From: Candidatus Fischerbacteria bacterium RBG_13_37_8
GTDB taxonomy: Bacteria > Acidobacteriota > HRBIN11 > MFGW01
NCBI GenBank assembly: GCA_001780385.1
Contig: MFGW01000205.1
Span: 1-16,494 of the forward strand
DNA: 16,494 nucleotides
Direction of reading: 5' to 3'
Positions within the stretch are counted from its first letter, which is position 1, and each line of letters begins with the position of its first letter. Made by a program: the position numbers and the translations under genes. The notes beneath the pieces are model-generated. The model was not told the origin of the DNA. It was given only the letters and a program-made list of their open reading frames with translations, and did not search any database. This document shows positions 1-8,032 of the stretch, piece by piece.

Positions 1-192
1 AGAGACGGATTGACGCTTATAAAATCAATTAAGTCACAAAATAAAAATGCAATCTGTATTCTAATAACTGCCTATGGTAATCCCGATGTGAAACATACAG
101 CTTATTCCCTCGGAGCATCCTACTGTTTTGAAAAACCTGTGTCCACAAAAGTACTTAAAGAAGCATTAGAAAAGCTTGGCATTCGGATTTGA
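1..192 (+). CDS. Response-regulator receiver domain, C-terminal end (partial)
   Basis: The reading frame is open from base 1 and ends in TGA, giving the last 63 residues of a protein cut by the window edge. It matches the second half of a CheY-like receiver: a G-L-x-L-I helix-3 start, strand 4 ILITAYG with the conserved Thr that switches on phosphorylation, helix 4 with the usual LGA, and strand 5 FEKP with the invariant Lys-Pro. The protein stops just after helix 5, so no output domain follows the receiver; anything N-terminal lies outside the window. The phospho-acceptor Asp is also outside. It converges on the histidine kinase at 204-1460 with an 11-base gap, which suggests, but does not prove, a partnership. 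Confidence 0.85.
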   Translation, partial: RDGLTLIKSIKSQNKNAICILITAYGNPDVKHTAYSLGASYCFEKPVSTKVLKEALEKLGIRI

Positions 193-203
193 TCATCCGC
201 TTA

Positions 204-1460
204 TCATCTTTTTCCCTGAACATTATAAACAGGCAAAAATATTCTAAAAAGAGAACCCCTGTTTACTTCACTTTCGCATAGTATCAATCCATTATGCTGT
301 TTCACAATATTCTGCGCCATCGATAACCCAAGTCCTGATACTAAACCTGACTGCTTGGTGGTAAAAAATGGCTCGTATATAAAGGGTAAATCCTCAGGTT
401 TTATTCCCCTGCCCGTATCCCCGATTGAAATACAAATAAAACTTCCCTGCTGTAATTCCTTCTCAAGTTTCACTGTACCCGCAATAATCTTATTTTCCGT
501 TACAATTGTTATCTTTCCTCCTTTTGGCATTGCTTCCTTTGCATTTATGATTAGATTCATTAATACTAATTCCAGGCTATTTCTTTCTCCCTGCACTTTG
601 CTCAAATTATTATATAATCTTGTTTCAAGTGTATACTGATCCCCAAGAATTCTTCTTAACATCTGCTTCACCTCGCCAATCAGATCATTTACATTAACTA
701 TTTCCCAATGCAGTGTCTCTTTCTGGGTAAAAGATAGCAATTTCTGGGTAAGAGAAACCGCCCGTTTTGTTACTCTCTGTATTTCTTCAACATCTTTTTG
801 CAATGGATTTTCCTTTCCCAATTCCAATGAAAGATATTCAGCATAACCCATGATCACTTGCAAAAGATTATTAAAATCATGCGCTACACTGCCAGCCAGC
901 TTTCCTATTACTTCCATCTTCTTTGATTGAATAAGTTGCATTTCAATCTTCTTAAATTCGGTAATATCTATTAGGGTGATTATTATTCTCAGCTCTCCTG
1001 TCTCAATGCTTAACATCTCATTTCTCTTTACAATTACGTCTCGCATCGTTCCTTTCGCTGTTTGTAACTTCATATTAAATGTATACTCTGTCTTTTTTTC
1101 CGAACGCAAGGCAAAGGCTTCACCTAAAAAATTCTTTTGCTGCATTAAAAACTGCCCTCGTAAATACATGTTGCACTCACTAACATTGCTGCATTCTAAT
1201 AAATCCATACTGGCTCTATTTGCATCTACTATTTTTATTCCTGATATACATTTATTAATTTCCTCTGGATGAGTTGAAAAAAAAGTCCTGAAGTCTTTAA
1301 TACCTGATTGCTTAAGCTCACTAATATGATGTTCCAAATCTGTTGCGTCCACTTCAAAATGAGCAACTGGAGAATCTTTAAACAACCTTTTATATCTCTG
1401 CTCGCTTATCTGTAAAGCACGCTTCATTACCGCATCGGAAGATCTTTTTTTACTTTGCAT
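204..1460 (-). CDS. PAS-domain sensor histidine kinase
   Basis: A 418-residue kinase with no obvious membrane helices, so probably cytosolic. A PAS-type sensory region spans roughly residues 20-170, with the typical exit ITLIDITEFKK. The dimerisation/phosphoacceptor helix follows, with H194 in AHDFNNLLQVI, a form common in PAS-linked kinases. The ATP-binding domain has all its boxes: N (N302 and N306 in LMNLIINAKEAMP), G1 (D348-G352, DTGRG), F (FFTTK, 365-369) and G2 (GLGLS, 376-380). It carries no receiver or Hpt of its own, so it must pass phosphate to a separate protein; the receiver ending at 192 and the Hpt protein at 1814 are the nearest candidates. An AGGTGA Shine-Dalgarno lies about 9 bases before the ATG. 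It ends in TGA. The signal sensed cannot be read from the sequence. Confidence 0.93.
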   Translation of the reverse strand: MQSKKRSSDAVMKRALQISEQRYKRLFKDSPVAHFEVDATDLEHHISELKQSGIKDFRTFFSTHPEEINKCISGIKIVDANRASMDLLECSNVSECNMYLRGQFLMQQKNFLGEAFALRSEKKTEYTFNMKLQTAKGTMRDVIVKRNEMLSIETGELRIIITLIDITEFKKIEMQLIQSKKMEVIGKLAGSVAHDFNNLLQVIMGYAEYLSLELGKENPLQKDVEEIQRVTKRAVSLTQKLLSFTQKETLHWEIVNVNDLIGEVKQMLRRILGDQYTLETRLYNNLSKVQGERNSLELVLMNLIINAKEAMPKGGKITIVTENKIIAGTVKLEKELQQGSFICISIGDTGRGIKPEDLPFIYEPFFTTKQSGLVSGLGLSMAQNIVKQHNGLILCESEVNRGSLFRIFLPVYNVQGKR

Positions 1461-1813
1461 AATTCAAAATCACCTATACCGTTTACTAATCCTGCCATTA
1501 CAATACTCTTTTTAGTTATGGAAATCAATACAAACATCAGCTTGCCATCAGCTTGAATACACTATTTATTCTTTTTCTCACTTTGAGAATAAGTTTTGTG
1601 AAAATAAGACTGAAAACACCCCTGTACCAATCTCATAATAACATATAAGGCCATTTTCCAATATTGTTAAGAATTGGCATAGTACTTGTTTGTTTATAGC
1701 CGCTTAATTGGTATGAATTCTTTAATGACAAGAAAAATAAAACTCTTTAATAATTCATATCCTCTAAATAATCATGAAACTTCCTTGACCACTCAATTAA
1801 CCGGGAGTAAAAA
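1461..1813. other. Divergent intergenic region between histidine kinase and Hpt genes
   Basis: This 353-base AT-rich gap has no open frame worth calling. It should hold the promoters of both divergent genes. Visible items are a weak sigma-54-like element on the plus strand (1674-1690), a small perfect inverted repeat TTCTCA-CTT-TGAGAA (1575-1589), and a close direct repeat ATCAGCTTG near 1536-1556. The inverted repeat could be an operator, but nothing identifies its ligand. Confidence 0.5.
1674..1690 (+). promoter_or_regulatory. Weak sigma-54-like promoter candidate upstream of the Hpt gene
   Basis: TTGGCAT-AGTAC-TTGTT resembles the sigma-54 consensus TTGGCAC-N5-TTGCA: the -24 GG is present and the spacing is right, but the -12 GC is GT. 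It lies about 124 bases before the Hpt start. The -12 mismatch makes this a tentative call. Confidence 0.25.
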
Positions 1814-2221
1814 ATGATAGATGAATTGAGCAATATGCTTGACGATAATGAAATATATGCTATGAAAAAAATATTCTTTGAACAAGCCTATGAACGTATT
1901 ACAGAATTGAAAAACTTGCTCCTCCAGCTCAAAGACGGCATCGATAATGAAACTATTCTGCATACAATGATGAGGCATTTTCATACTTTGGGCGGAGATT
2001 CCGCGGTCATCAATTTAACGTATGTGAGCACCCTTGCCCGCAAAGCCGAGGAATTACTCACCAAGGTGATAAATAAACAAATCAGTGTGAATCTCGCTAC
2101 CATTGAACTTCTGGATTACTGCATAGACACAGTGGATTCGCTTCTCCATACAAGTGAAAAAAATACATCAGATCTTGCTAATTGGGCAAAAATATATAAA
2201 AAAAATGAATCCTGCACCTAA
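1814..2221 (+). CDS. Histidine phosphotransfer (Hpt) domain protein
   Basis: A 135-residue, all-helical protein about the size of a single Hpt domain. The phosphate-carrying site is H57 in RHFHTLGGDSA; the family usually reads HxLKGS or HxLAGS, so the Lys three residues after His is Gly here and an Asp is inserted before Ser. The following helix (LARKAEELL) matches the conserved ARxLE segment. Such proteins relay phosphoryl groups between receiver domains. GGGAG sits 7 bases before the ATG. The gene stands alone and is divergent from the histidine kinase. Partners are probably that kinase's receiver and a second response regulator elsewhere. Identification rests mainly on the H57 region and the fold-like helix pattern. 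Confidence 0.8.
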   Translation: MIDELSNMLDDNEIYAMKKIFFEQAYERITELKNLLLQLKDGIDNETILHTMMRHFHTLGGDSAVINLTYVSTLARKAEELLTKVINKQISVNLATIELLDYCIDTVDSLLHTSEKNTSDLANWAKIYKKNESCT

Positions 2222-2223
2222 CC

Positions 2224-2260
2224 AGTCCCCATTCCCCAGTCCCCAGTCCCTAATTCCCCC
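2224..2260. repeat. Heptanucleotide tandem repeat, AGTCCCC type (STRR1-like)
   Basis: Five degenerate 7-base units follow each other: AGTCCCC, ATTCCCC, AGTCCCC, AGTCCCT, AATTCCCCC. The unit matches CCCCA(A/G)T of the short tandemly repeated repetitive (STRR1) sequences known from filamentous cyanobacteria. It starts 2 bases after the Hpt stop codon and ends just before the promoter of the next gene. Confidence 0.8.
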
Positions 2261-2262
2261 TC

Positions 2263-2297
2263 TTGATAATAATCATTCTTCTGTACTATACTATAAT
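2263..2297 (+). promoter_or_regulatory. Sigma-70-type promoter of the CNB/ABC cluster
   Basis: TTGATA (2263-2268) and TATACT (2287-2292) are 18 bases apart, each one base off consensus; a perfect TATAAT overlaps at 2292-2297. Transcription would start around 2300, about 35 bases before the ATG at 2338. This argues against the longer reading that would begin at the TTG at 2263. Confidence 0.6.
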
Positions 2298-2337
2298 ACA
2301 AAATTATAAATCACTATTAATTTGTTATTGCAGAAAA

Positions 2338-4101
2338 ATGCAGGATCAAGAAGAAAAACAACTTATTTCTATTAATGACTTTTGTCTGTTAGCAGAGAAA
2401 TTGCTTTCTAAAGGACTTTACGATGATGCTCTCATACTCTATAACACTGCTTGCAAAGTATTTCCAGAAAATATAGCATTACGTTTAAACCTGCTCCGAG
2501 CGAAAGAATTAAAAAGAAAAACCGATAGTTTCTCACAAAAAAAAGTAGATGAACATCTGCGTGCTAAAAGACGTGAAGAAGAACAACTTTCCGCTCAACT
2601 CATGAGTCTTGCAAGAATTTATATACAACGCAAAGCGCATATCAAATCTATTGCTTATTTAGAAACCGCCAAAGAACTTGAACCATACTCTTCCCAGATA
2701 CGTGTACTGCTGGGAAAAATTTTCTATGAAAGCCTTGATTTTGAAAAAGCAATAGAAGAGCTACTAATTGCAAAAGAAATAGATCCTTTCAATGAAGAAG
2801 TCTATTGGCTACTGGCAAAAATATTCTCAGAAAGAAAAGATTATTGGAAAGCTCTGGAAAATTTCGTTGACGCACTTGTTCTGGCAAGTGATGAAATCGG
2901 CAATAAAAAATCTTACTACAACAAACAAATAAAACTTATCCTCTCCAAAATAAAAACAATAGAAAAAAATGAATATAATGAATATTTGCAAAAAAGAAAA
3001 GATTTCTTTAACCGCATTGCTCATGAAGCGAATAAAAAACGTGAATCTTATATTACTGCGCAGATCGAAAATGAACTGGATTTCATTTTTTCCAGACTGC
3101 CAAAATTACATCTCGAGAAACAAGATTTACTAAACAAAGCACTCAAAATGAAAAAATTTCCTTTGCTCTCTTCCTTGCGTGATGAAGAATGTTTTCAGCT
3201 TGCCAAAGTAGTAACTATCACAGATTTTCCAAAGGATTATTGTATTTTCAAGGAAGATGATCTTACCGAAGATATTTATTTAGTTGATAGAGGAGAAGTC
3301 AGGATAAGCAAACAAACTCCTTATGGTGAACAAATTCTCTCCACCATAAATGATAATGATTATTTTGGTGAAATGGATTTTATCGATAATATGAAATGCT
3401 CCGCTGATGCTTTTGCAAATTCTGATTGTTGTTTATATTGCATTTCAAAAATTGGATTAGAAGAACTTTTTATCGCGGACAAACATATTGCAATTCAATT
3501 TTACTGGCATTTCTGGAGAACGTTATCTCAAAGAATAAGGGAAGCAAATGAACTGCTTAAAACATTCTTTATTGAAAGTAAGAACTCACCTTCCACGCGA
3601 CAACTCGTTACTTCTAATGCTGAACCAATAGCTGTCGATCTCGATAGAAAAATCAGCATTTTAAAGGAAAAAGGTCTTTCATCATCTGAATTAAGGTTGC
3701 TCGCAACATTCAGCAAAGAAGAGAAATTTTATATGGATCAGGTAATCTTCAGAGAAGGTGATTTTGGAGAAAAATTATTTATTATTATTGATGGTGAAGT
3801 AAGAATTAGCAAATATATTCCTGGAGTAGGTGAAGAAGCACTTGCCATCCTGGGTCGCGGTGAATTTTTTGGTGAAATGGCATTAGTAGATAATTCACCC
3901 CGTTCAGCAGATGCAATAGCTCAAACAAGCTCAGTTACCGTTCTTGCTATTGAACGAGAAGTGCTTCACCAAATATTATCACGCGATGCAGAAAGTTCTT
4001 TTCAATTCCTCTATATTCTCTGTAAAATTCTCTCAAATCGCTTAAGAGAAATTAATCTCAAAATCTATCAATGGCGAATGATGGCAGGAAATTTTACCTA
4101 A
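2338..4101 (+). CDS. TPR protein with two cyclic-nucleotide-binding domains
   Basis: A 587-residue soluble protein. Residues about 10-190 form TPR-like helix pairs (for example the DFEKAIEELLIAKEIDP motif), followed by a Lys/Glu-rich helical stretch that may be a coiled coil. Two CNB domains follow at about 275-405 and 445-575. The second has an intact phosphate-binding cassette, FGEMALVDNSPRSA, with E513 for the ribose and R522 for the cyclic phosphate. The first reads FGEMDFIDNMKCSA, with Cys354 where the Arg should be, so it may not bind cAMP/cGMP normally. No DNA-binding or kinase domain is present, so output is probably by protein contact. The frame extends back to a TTG at 2263, but that lies in a repeat and promoter; ATG 2338 is preferred although its ribosome site is poor. 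It precedes an ABC exporter by 50 bases. Confidence 0.85.
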   Translation: MQDQEEKQLISINDFCLLAEKLLSKGLYDDALILYNTACKVFPENIALRLNLLRAKELKRKTDSFSQKKVDEHLRAKRREEEQLSAQLMSLARIYIQRKAHIKSIAYLETAKELEPYSSQIRVLLGKIFYESLDFEKAIEELLIAKEIDPFNEEVYWLLAKIFSERKDYWKALENFVDALVLASDEIGNKKSYYNKQIKLILSKIKTIEKNEYNEYLQKRKDFFNRIAHEANKKRESYITAQIENELDFIFSRLPKLHLEKQDLLNKALKMKKFPLLSSLRDEECFQLAKVVTITDFPKDYCIFKEDDLTEDIYLVDRGEVRISKQTPYGEQILSTINDNDYFGEMDFIDNMKCSADAFANSDCCLYCISKIGLEELFIADKHIAIQFYWHFWRTLSQRIREANELLKTFFIESKNSPSTRQLVTSNAEPIAVDLDRKISILKEKGLSSSELRLLATFSKEEKFYMDQVIFREGDFGEKLFIIIDGEVRISKYIPGVGEEALAILGRGEFFGEMALVDNSPRSADAIAQTSSVTVLAIEREVLHQILSRDAESSFQFLYILCKILSNRLREINLKIYQWRMMAGNFT

Positions 4102-4151
4102 ATAAGTATCCCGGGAGTTTCCATAAAAAAATTGATAATAGAGGTGTTATC

Positions 4152-5090
4152 ATGAATGATATGACCGTACTTGAAGTAGGCAATGTAAGTAAAACATTTC
4201 GTCTTGGCATACTGAGAAAAAAAATTGAAGCAGTCAAAGATGTTTCTCTTAAAGTGCTTCAAAATGAAATATACGGTTTCATTGGTCCAAACGGAGCAGG
4301 AAAAACAACTACGATTAAACTTATTATTGGATTAATCTGGCAGGATAGCGGAGATATAAAATTATTTGATATGAAAAATACTGATCTTGAAGCGAAAAAA
4401 AGAATAGGTTTTTTACCTGAAAATCCATATTTTTATGATTACTTATCCCTCTATGAATTTTTAGATTTAGCAGCTCAGCTTTATGATATTCCTGCTCATG
4501 AAAGAAAAGAACGGATTGCTTATCTTTTAGATAAATTACATATTTCTCATTGGGAACACTATTCTTTACGAAAACTTTCGCGCGGCACATTGCAAAGAAC
4601 TGGATTAGCACAGGCATTAATCAATAAGCCGGATTTATTAATTCTGGATGAACCCATGGCAAATCTTGATCCTATGGGCAGAAGAGATGTACGCGATTTA
4701 ATGATTGAATTAAAAGAACAGGGCACTTCAATTTTTTTTAGTTCCCATATCCTGAGCGATGCTGAAATGTTATGCGACCGGGTAGGTATAATTTTTGAAG
4801 GAAAAATGATCAGTGAAGGAAAACTTTCAGATTTATTAAAAGAAACAATTGAACGTTTCGAAGTAATTGTAAAAGGTATTTCCGGCTCAAATATCAGTAA
4901 TTCTTTAGCATCCGTTGTAACCGAACAGGAAGATAGTCTGTTGCTTTATGTTAATAATGAAGATGCACTGGATAAACTTCAGCAATTTGTTGCACAGCAG
5001 AAAGGCAGAGTGATGTCGATAGTACCAACCAAAAGTACCCTGGAAGATTATTTCATTGGAAAAGTAAAAGAACAGAAAGGAGGTAAATAA
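4152..5090 (+). CDS. ABC-2-type transporter, ATP-binding subunit
   Basis: A 312-residue ATPase with Walker A GPNGAGKT (45-52), Walker B LLILDEP (162-168), D-loop NLDP and H-loop H199 (SSHIL). The signature is LSRGT rather than LSGGQ, and the Q-loop has Glu in LPENPYFYDYL; both are common in the ABC-2 export class. The last 80 residues form the C-terminal regulatory extension usual for that class, ending in a TLEDYFI motif. It should power the permease encoded next, whose ATG overlaps its stop codon. The frame opens further back at 4071 and would overlap the previous gene; ATG 4152 is chosen because GAGGTG lies 5 bases before it. The substrate is unknown. Relatives include gliding, sodium-export and copper-enzyme-maturation exporters. 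Confidence 0.92.
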   Translation: MNDMTVLEVGNVSKTFRLGILRKKIEAVKDVSLKVLQNEIYGFIGPNGAGKTTTIKLIIGLIWQDSGDIKLFDMKNTDLEAKKRIGFLPENPYFYDYLSLYEFLDLAAQLYDIPAHERKERIAYLLDKLHISHWEHYSLRKLSRGTLQRTGLAQALINKPDLLILDEPMANLDPMGRRDVRDLMIELKEQGTSIFFSSHILSDAEMLCDRVGIIFEGKMISEGKLSDLLKETIERFEVIVKGISGSNISNSLASVVTEQEDSLLLYVNNEDALDKLQQFVAQQKGRVMSIVPTKSTLEDYFIGKVKEQKGGK

Positions 5091-5857
5091 TGAATAAAAT
5101 CCTCGTCATTGCAAGTCTAACGGTTCGGGAAGCTATTCGGGATCGTATTTTGTATCTGCTTCTCTTTTTTGCAATTGCCCTCATTACTACCTCACTTGCA
5201 ATTAGCAAGCTTTATATTGGTGATGAAATGAAAATTATAAAAGACTTCGGTTTATCTTCGATTTCATTTTTCGGTGTTTTAATTGCGATTTTTATCGGTA
5301 TCGGTTTACTCTATAAAGAAATTGACAAAAAAACTGTTTACATAATGATTGCAAAGCCTCTTGAACGCTACCATTTTATTATTGGGAAATACCTCGGTTT
5401 ACTTTTTACATTATTTACTATCTGGCTCATAATGAGTATTGTTTTTTCTCTTTTTGTCTTGTTTAAAGGTGGATGGGAAAATAAATTATTATGGGCTCTC
5501 CTTGCCATTTACCTTGAATATATTATTATAACAGGCGTTGCAATTCTGTTCTCTACTTTCACCACTCCTATTTTGAGTTCAATATTCTCGTTAGGCATAT
5601 TTTTCGTCGGTCACTTTATCGAAGGCTTCAAAATGCTTGCAAAGAAATTTGAAGACGCACCTATCATTCAATCCGTTATTATGTTTTTTTTCTATTTTTT
5701 CCCAAACCTGGAACGGTTTAATCTCAGAGGAGCGGTAGTCCATGGAGACTTTATTAATCCCTCACAAGTTCTTATATTGATTCTATATGCATGCACCTAC
5801 TCTATCTGTCTGCTACTTGTTGGAATTGCCATTTTTCAAAGGAGAAACTTTATATGA
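5090..5857 (+). CDS. ABC-2-type transporter permease
   Basis: A 255-residue integral membrane protein with about six hydrophobic segments, near residues 20-42, 54-76, 100-126, 135-156, 160-180 and 228-250. The N-terminus, with a short amphipathic TVREAIRDRILYLLL stretch, is typical of the NosY-like ABC-2 family (COG1277). A single permease gene implies a homodimer. Its ATG shares one base with the stop of the ATPase gene (TAATG), and AAAGGAGGT lies 5 bases upstream, so translation is coupled. It ends in TGA, overlapping the next ATG by 4 bases. Gene order makes it the membrane half of the exporter at 4152; what it moves cannot be told. Confidence 0.9.
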   Translation: MNKILVIASLTVREAIRDRILYLLLFFAIALITTSLAISKLYIGDEMKIIKDFGLSSISFFGVLIAIFIGIGLLYKEIDKKTVYIMIAKPLERYHFIIGKYLGLLFTLFTIWLIMSIVFSLFVLFKGGWENKLLWALLAIYLEYIIITGVAILFSTFTTPILSSIFSLGIFFVGHFIEGFKMLAKKFEDAPIIQSVIMFFFYFFPNLERFNLRGAVVHGDFINPSQVLILILYACTYSICLLLVGIAIFQRRNFI

Positions 5858-6717
5858 AAGCTAAAGGTAAATCCATTTTTTTCTACATTATCCTGGCAAT
5901 CATACTCTTGATAGTGGTAACTAAATTATCATCCTATATAGAAAATAAATATCCTGTTGATAAAACTGCCGTTGCAAGAATACTTTACCTCCCCACGGGA
6001 AATTACATGAAATTACTCAGCTTTGGATATCCTGAATTTATGGCAGACCTTCTATTTATATGGTCAATTCAGTTCATTGGAGATGGAGCTGTCGTAGACC
6101 GTTATGATTATCTCAATAATATTTATGACACCATTACTGATCTCAATCCAAAACTTATCGATGCCTACCGTATAGGTGCTCTTATTGCATATTATGAAAT
6201 GGGAGATATGAAAGTTGTGACCAAGATTTTAGACAAGGGAGTAAGAAATAATCCTATGAATTGGCAAATGGCAGTAGATGGTGGATTTTATTGCTCAGAG
6301 CAAAAAGATCATGAAAAATCAAAAGAATATTTTCTGCAAGCTGCTCATATTCCTGATTCTCCAACATGGACATGGAGATGGGTTGCTGCTGAAAATTACC
6401 GCCTTGGTGATAAAAAAGAAGCCTTGAATTTCTGGAAAACTGCCCTTGAAACCGCTGTCACTCCTACGGAAAAAAGAATATGTGAAGGTCATATCCATGA
6501 TTTGATTATCGAAATAGCAATGGAAAAAGTTGAAGATGCAGTTGCAATCTTCTCCTCTTTTTATTACCGGTATCCTAATTCCCTATCCGAACTTGTTGCT
6601 AAAGGATTCCTTCCTCACATTCCCGTAGATCCTAACGGAAAAGTATTTCTTTATGATAATGCTACCGGAAAAGTATCTCCTCAAACACCATTCAGCATGT
6701 ATCGCCATATTAAATAA
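5854..6717 (+). CDS. Membrane-anchored TPR protein linked to the ABC exporter
   Basis: A 287-residue protein with one N-terminal membrane helix (about residues 8-25) and no cleavage motif, so it is probably an inner-membrane anchor with a periplasmic body. Residues about 80-225 are TPR-like (YEMGDMKVVTKILDKGVRNNP; YRLGDKKEALNFWKTAL). The C-terminal 45 residues (YPNSLSELV...PVDPNGKVFLYD) resemble the tail of type II pseudopilin GspG-like proteins and many TPR lipoproteins. The ATG overlaps the permease stop (ATGA), with AAAGGAG 9 bases before it. The frame opens further back at 5791, inside the permease gene, but the internal ATG has the ribosome site. It is likely a dedicated accessory of the exporter, though function is inferred from context only. 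It ends 3 bases from the convergent barrel gene. Confidence 0.8.
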   Translation: MKAKGKSIFFYIILAIILLIVVTKLSSYIENKYPVDKTAVARILYLPTGNYMKLLSFGYPEFMADLLFIWSIQFIGDGAVVDRYDYLNNIYDTITDLNPKLIDAYRIGALIAYYEMGDMKVVTKILDKGVRNNPMNWQMAVDGGFYCSEQKDHEKSKEYFLQAAHIPDSPTWTWRWVAAENYRLGDKKEALNFWKTALETAVTPTEKRICEGHIHDLIIEIAMEKVEDAVAIFSSFYYRYPNSLSELVAKGFLPHIPVDPNGKVFLYDNATGKVSPQTPFSMYRHIK

Positions 6718-6720
6718 AAG

Positions 6721-7977
6721 TTAAAAATTATATCCTCCCGTAATTACCATATCTTTTCTTGTCGATGACATCATAAATCCTACATCTATGAACACTGCTT
6801 GCTTAAGATTAATTCCTGAACCAAACGACATACCTATTTTTGCATCATTTTCTGGATACATTGCCTTTAATATTTCATCAAGCACACTATTTCCCGAACT
6901 GCCTGTATAATGAATGCCCTTAAATGGTAGGTACTGCATACCGCCTCTCAAAAACAGAACATTTGTTTTACCGATGGTAAGTGGAAATTCTACGCCTAAA
7001 TGAAGTTCTTTACTATTTTTCGCAGTAAAAGCATTCCCGTCAACCGTAATATCGAGTATTTTCATCCCATCCTTTAGAATATCGCTGTAATATATTAGTG
7101 AATAATCAAAAGCAAGCATAAGTCGTTTGAAATCCAGGGCAGCACCTAACTTTAAGCTACGTGGCGTATTGAATTGATATTCGAGTGTTTCAGCCTTGAT
7201 GGTATTCTGTGATTCGAAATAGGATCTTGTTTCAATAATACTATAAGACAGTCCTAAATGATAAGCTGCACCTATTCTAAAATCTCCACGCGGCTGAAGC
7301 AAAACACCAAAAGACCATGCACTATCATCATCATTTATATCAATAGAAGAATTTACTGTATCATATCCCGTTTCCACAAATAGTGCATCCCTGTATGAAT
7401 TTGCCTGCAATTTAAGATCACCCCTTCTGAATCCAATACCAATTGCTAAATCACCAGTCAATAACAAAGCAACATTAAATCCTCTTGTGGTCAAATCTAT
7501 ATTTCTCTGAGTATTTAAACCGGGCGCATTAAATTCAAGGGGAAGCTGTCTGCCAAGACTATAAAATGTTTCCTCCATTTTGAACATCTTTTCCTGAAAA
7601 AAACTGAATGATATTGAACCGTAATTCAATGCCATTCCAAAGAAAGCTGGGGTTGTAGAAGAAAATGAAAATTCATCATCATATACAGTCCTATTATAGG
7701 TATTGTATGATATATCTACTTCAGCAATGTTTTTCGGTATATTAATTAAATTGCCTGGATTACTTCTTGAACTTGCAACATCATACCCAAGCGCATTCGC
7801 AGTACATCCCATGGCTACCGAACGTCCTCCATAGTACATATCGTTTATAGTAAAAAATTGAAATATGCTTGCATCGGTTTGTGAAAAGACTAAACTACTG
7901 CCGACGCATAGAATAAATAAACAACTCAAGAGTAATATTTTCCACTTCCTCTCAAAACCTATATCCGTAAATTTCAT
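6721..7977 (-). CDS. Outer-membrane beta-barrel protein (PorV/PorQ or UPF0164-like)
   Basis: A 418-residue exported protein. The N-terminus (charged MKFTDIGFERKWK, hydrophobic LLLSCLFILCVGSSLVF, then SQTD) is a signal peptide, cleaved near residues 32-34. The mature protein begins with the motif GGRSVAMGCTANALGYDVASS...NPGNL, shared by PorV/PorQ and UPF0164 barrels (usually GxRAxAMGGAxxAxADDxxAxxxNPAG). The rest alternates short polar/aromatic strands and ends in aromatic GGYNF, the usual last-strand ending. It therefore suggests a Gram-negative envelope. GGAG lies 8 bases before the ATG. It is separated from pyrF by 184 bases of repeat sequence, so it may not share the upstream promoter. Its cargo or partner is unknown. 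Confidence 0.85.
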   Translation of the reverse strand: MKFTDIGFERKWKILLLSCLFILCVGSSLVFSQTDASIFQFFTINDMYYGGRSVAMGCTANALGYDVASSRSNPGNLINIPKNIAEVDISYNTYNRTVYDDEFSFSSTTPAFFGMALNYGSISFSFFQEKMFKMEETFYSLGRQLPLEFNAPGLNTQRNIDLTTRGFNVALLLTGDLAIGIGFRRGDLKLQANSYRDALFVETGYDTVNSSIDINDDDSAWSFGVLLQPRGDFRIGAAYHLGLSYSIIETRSYFESQNTIKAETLEYQFNTPRSLKLGAALDFKRLMLAFDYSLIYYSDILKDGMKILDITVDGNAFTAKNSKELHLGVEFPLTIGKTNVLFLRGGMQYLPFKGIHYTGSSGNSVLDEILKAMYPENDAKIGMSFGSGINLKQAVFIDVGFMMSSTRKDMVITGGYNF

Positions 7978-7990
7978 ATACTTCTCCTTT

Positions 7991-8020
7991 TTGCAAGCTT
8001 GCCGAAGGCAAGCAAAGCAA
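7991..8020. repeat. Hairpin, partial copy of the adjacent repeat arm
   Basis: A perfect 7-bp stem GCTTGCC/GGCAAGC with a 3-base loop (7997-8013) is extended by TTGC/GCAA across a small internal loop. Plus-strand 7998-8024 matches the right arm of the element at 8033-8139 read on the minus strand (about 20 of 27 positions). In the transcript it sits just before the ribosome site of the barrel gene. Confidence 0.7.
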
Positions 8021-8032
8021 TCCCGAACGGAC

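Noticed and set aside
2224..2260. CRISPR array
   Set aside because: Units are 7 bases long and directly abutting with no spacers.
2263..2337. 25-residue N-terminal extension of the TPR-CNB protein from a TTG
   Set aside because: The start falls at the edge of the heptanucleotide repeat and inside the best promoter; the added residues (MIIIILLYYTII) are not like the TPR region.
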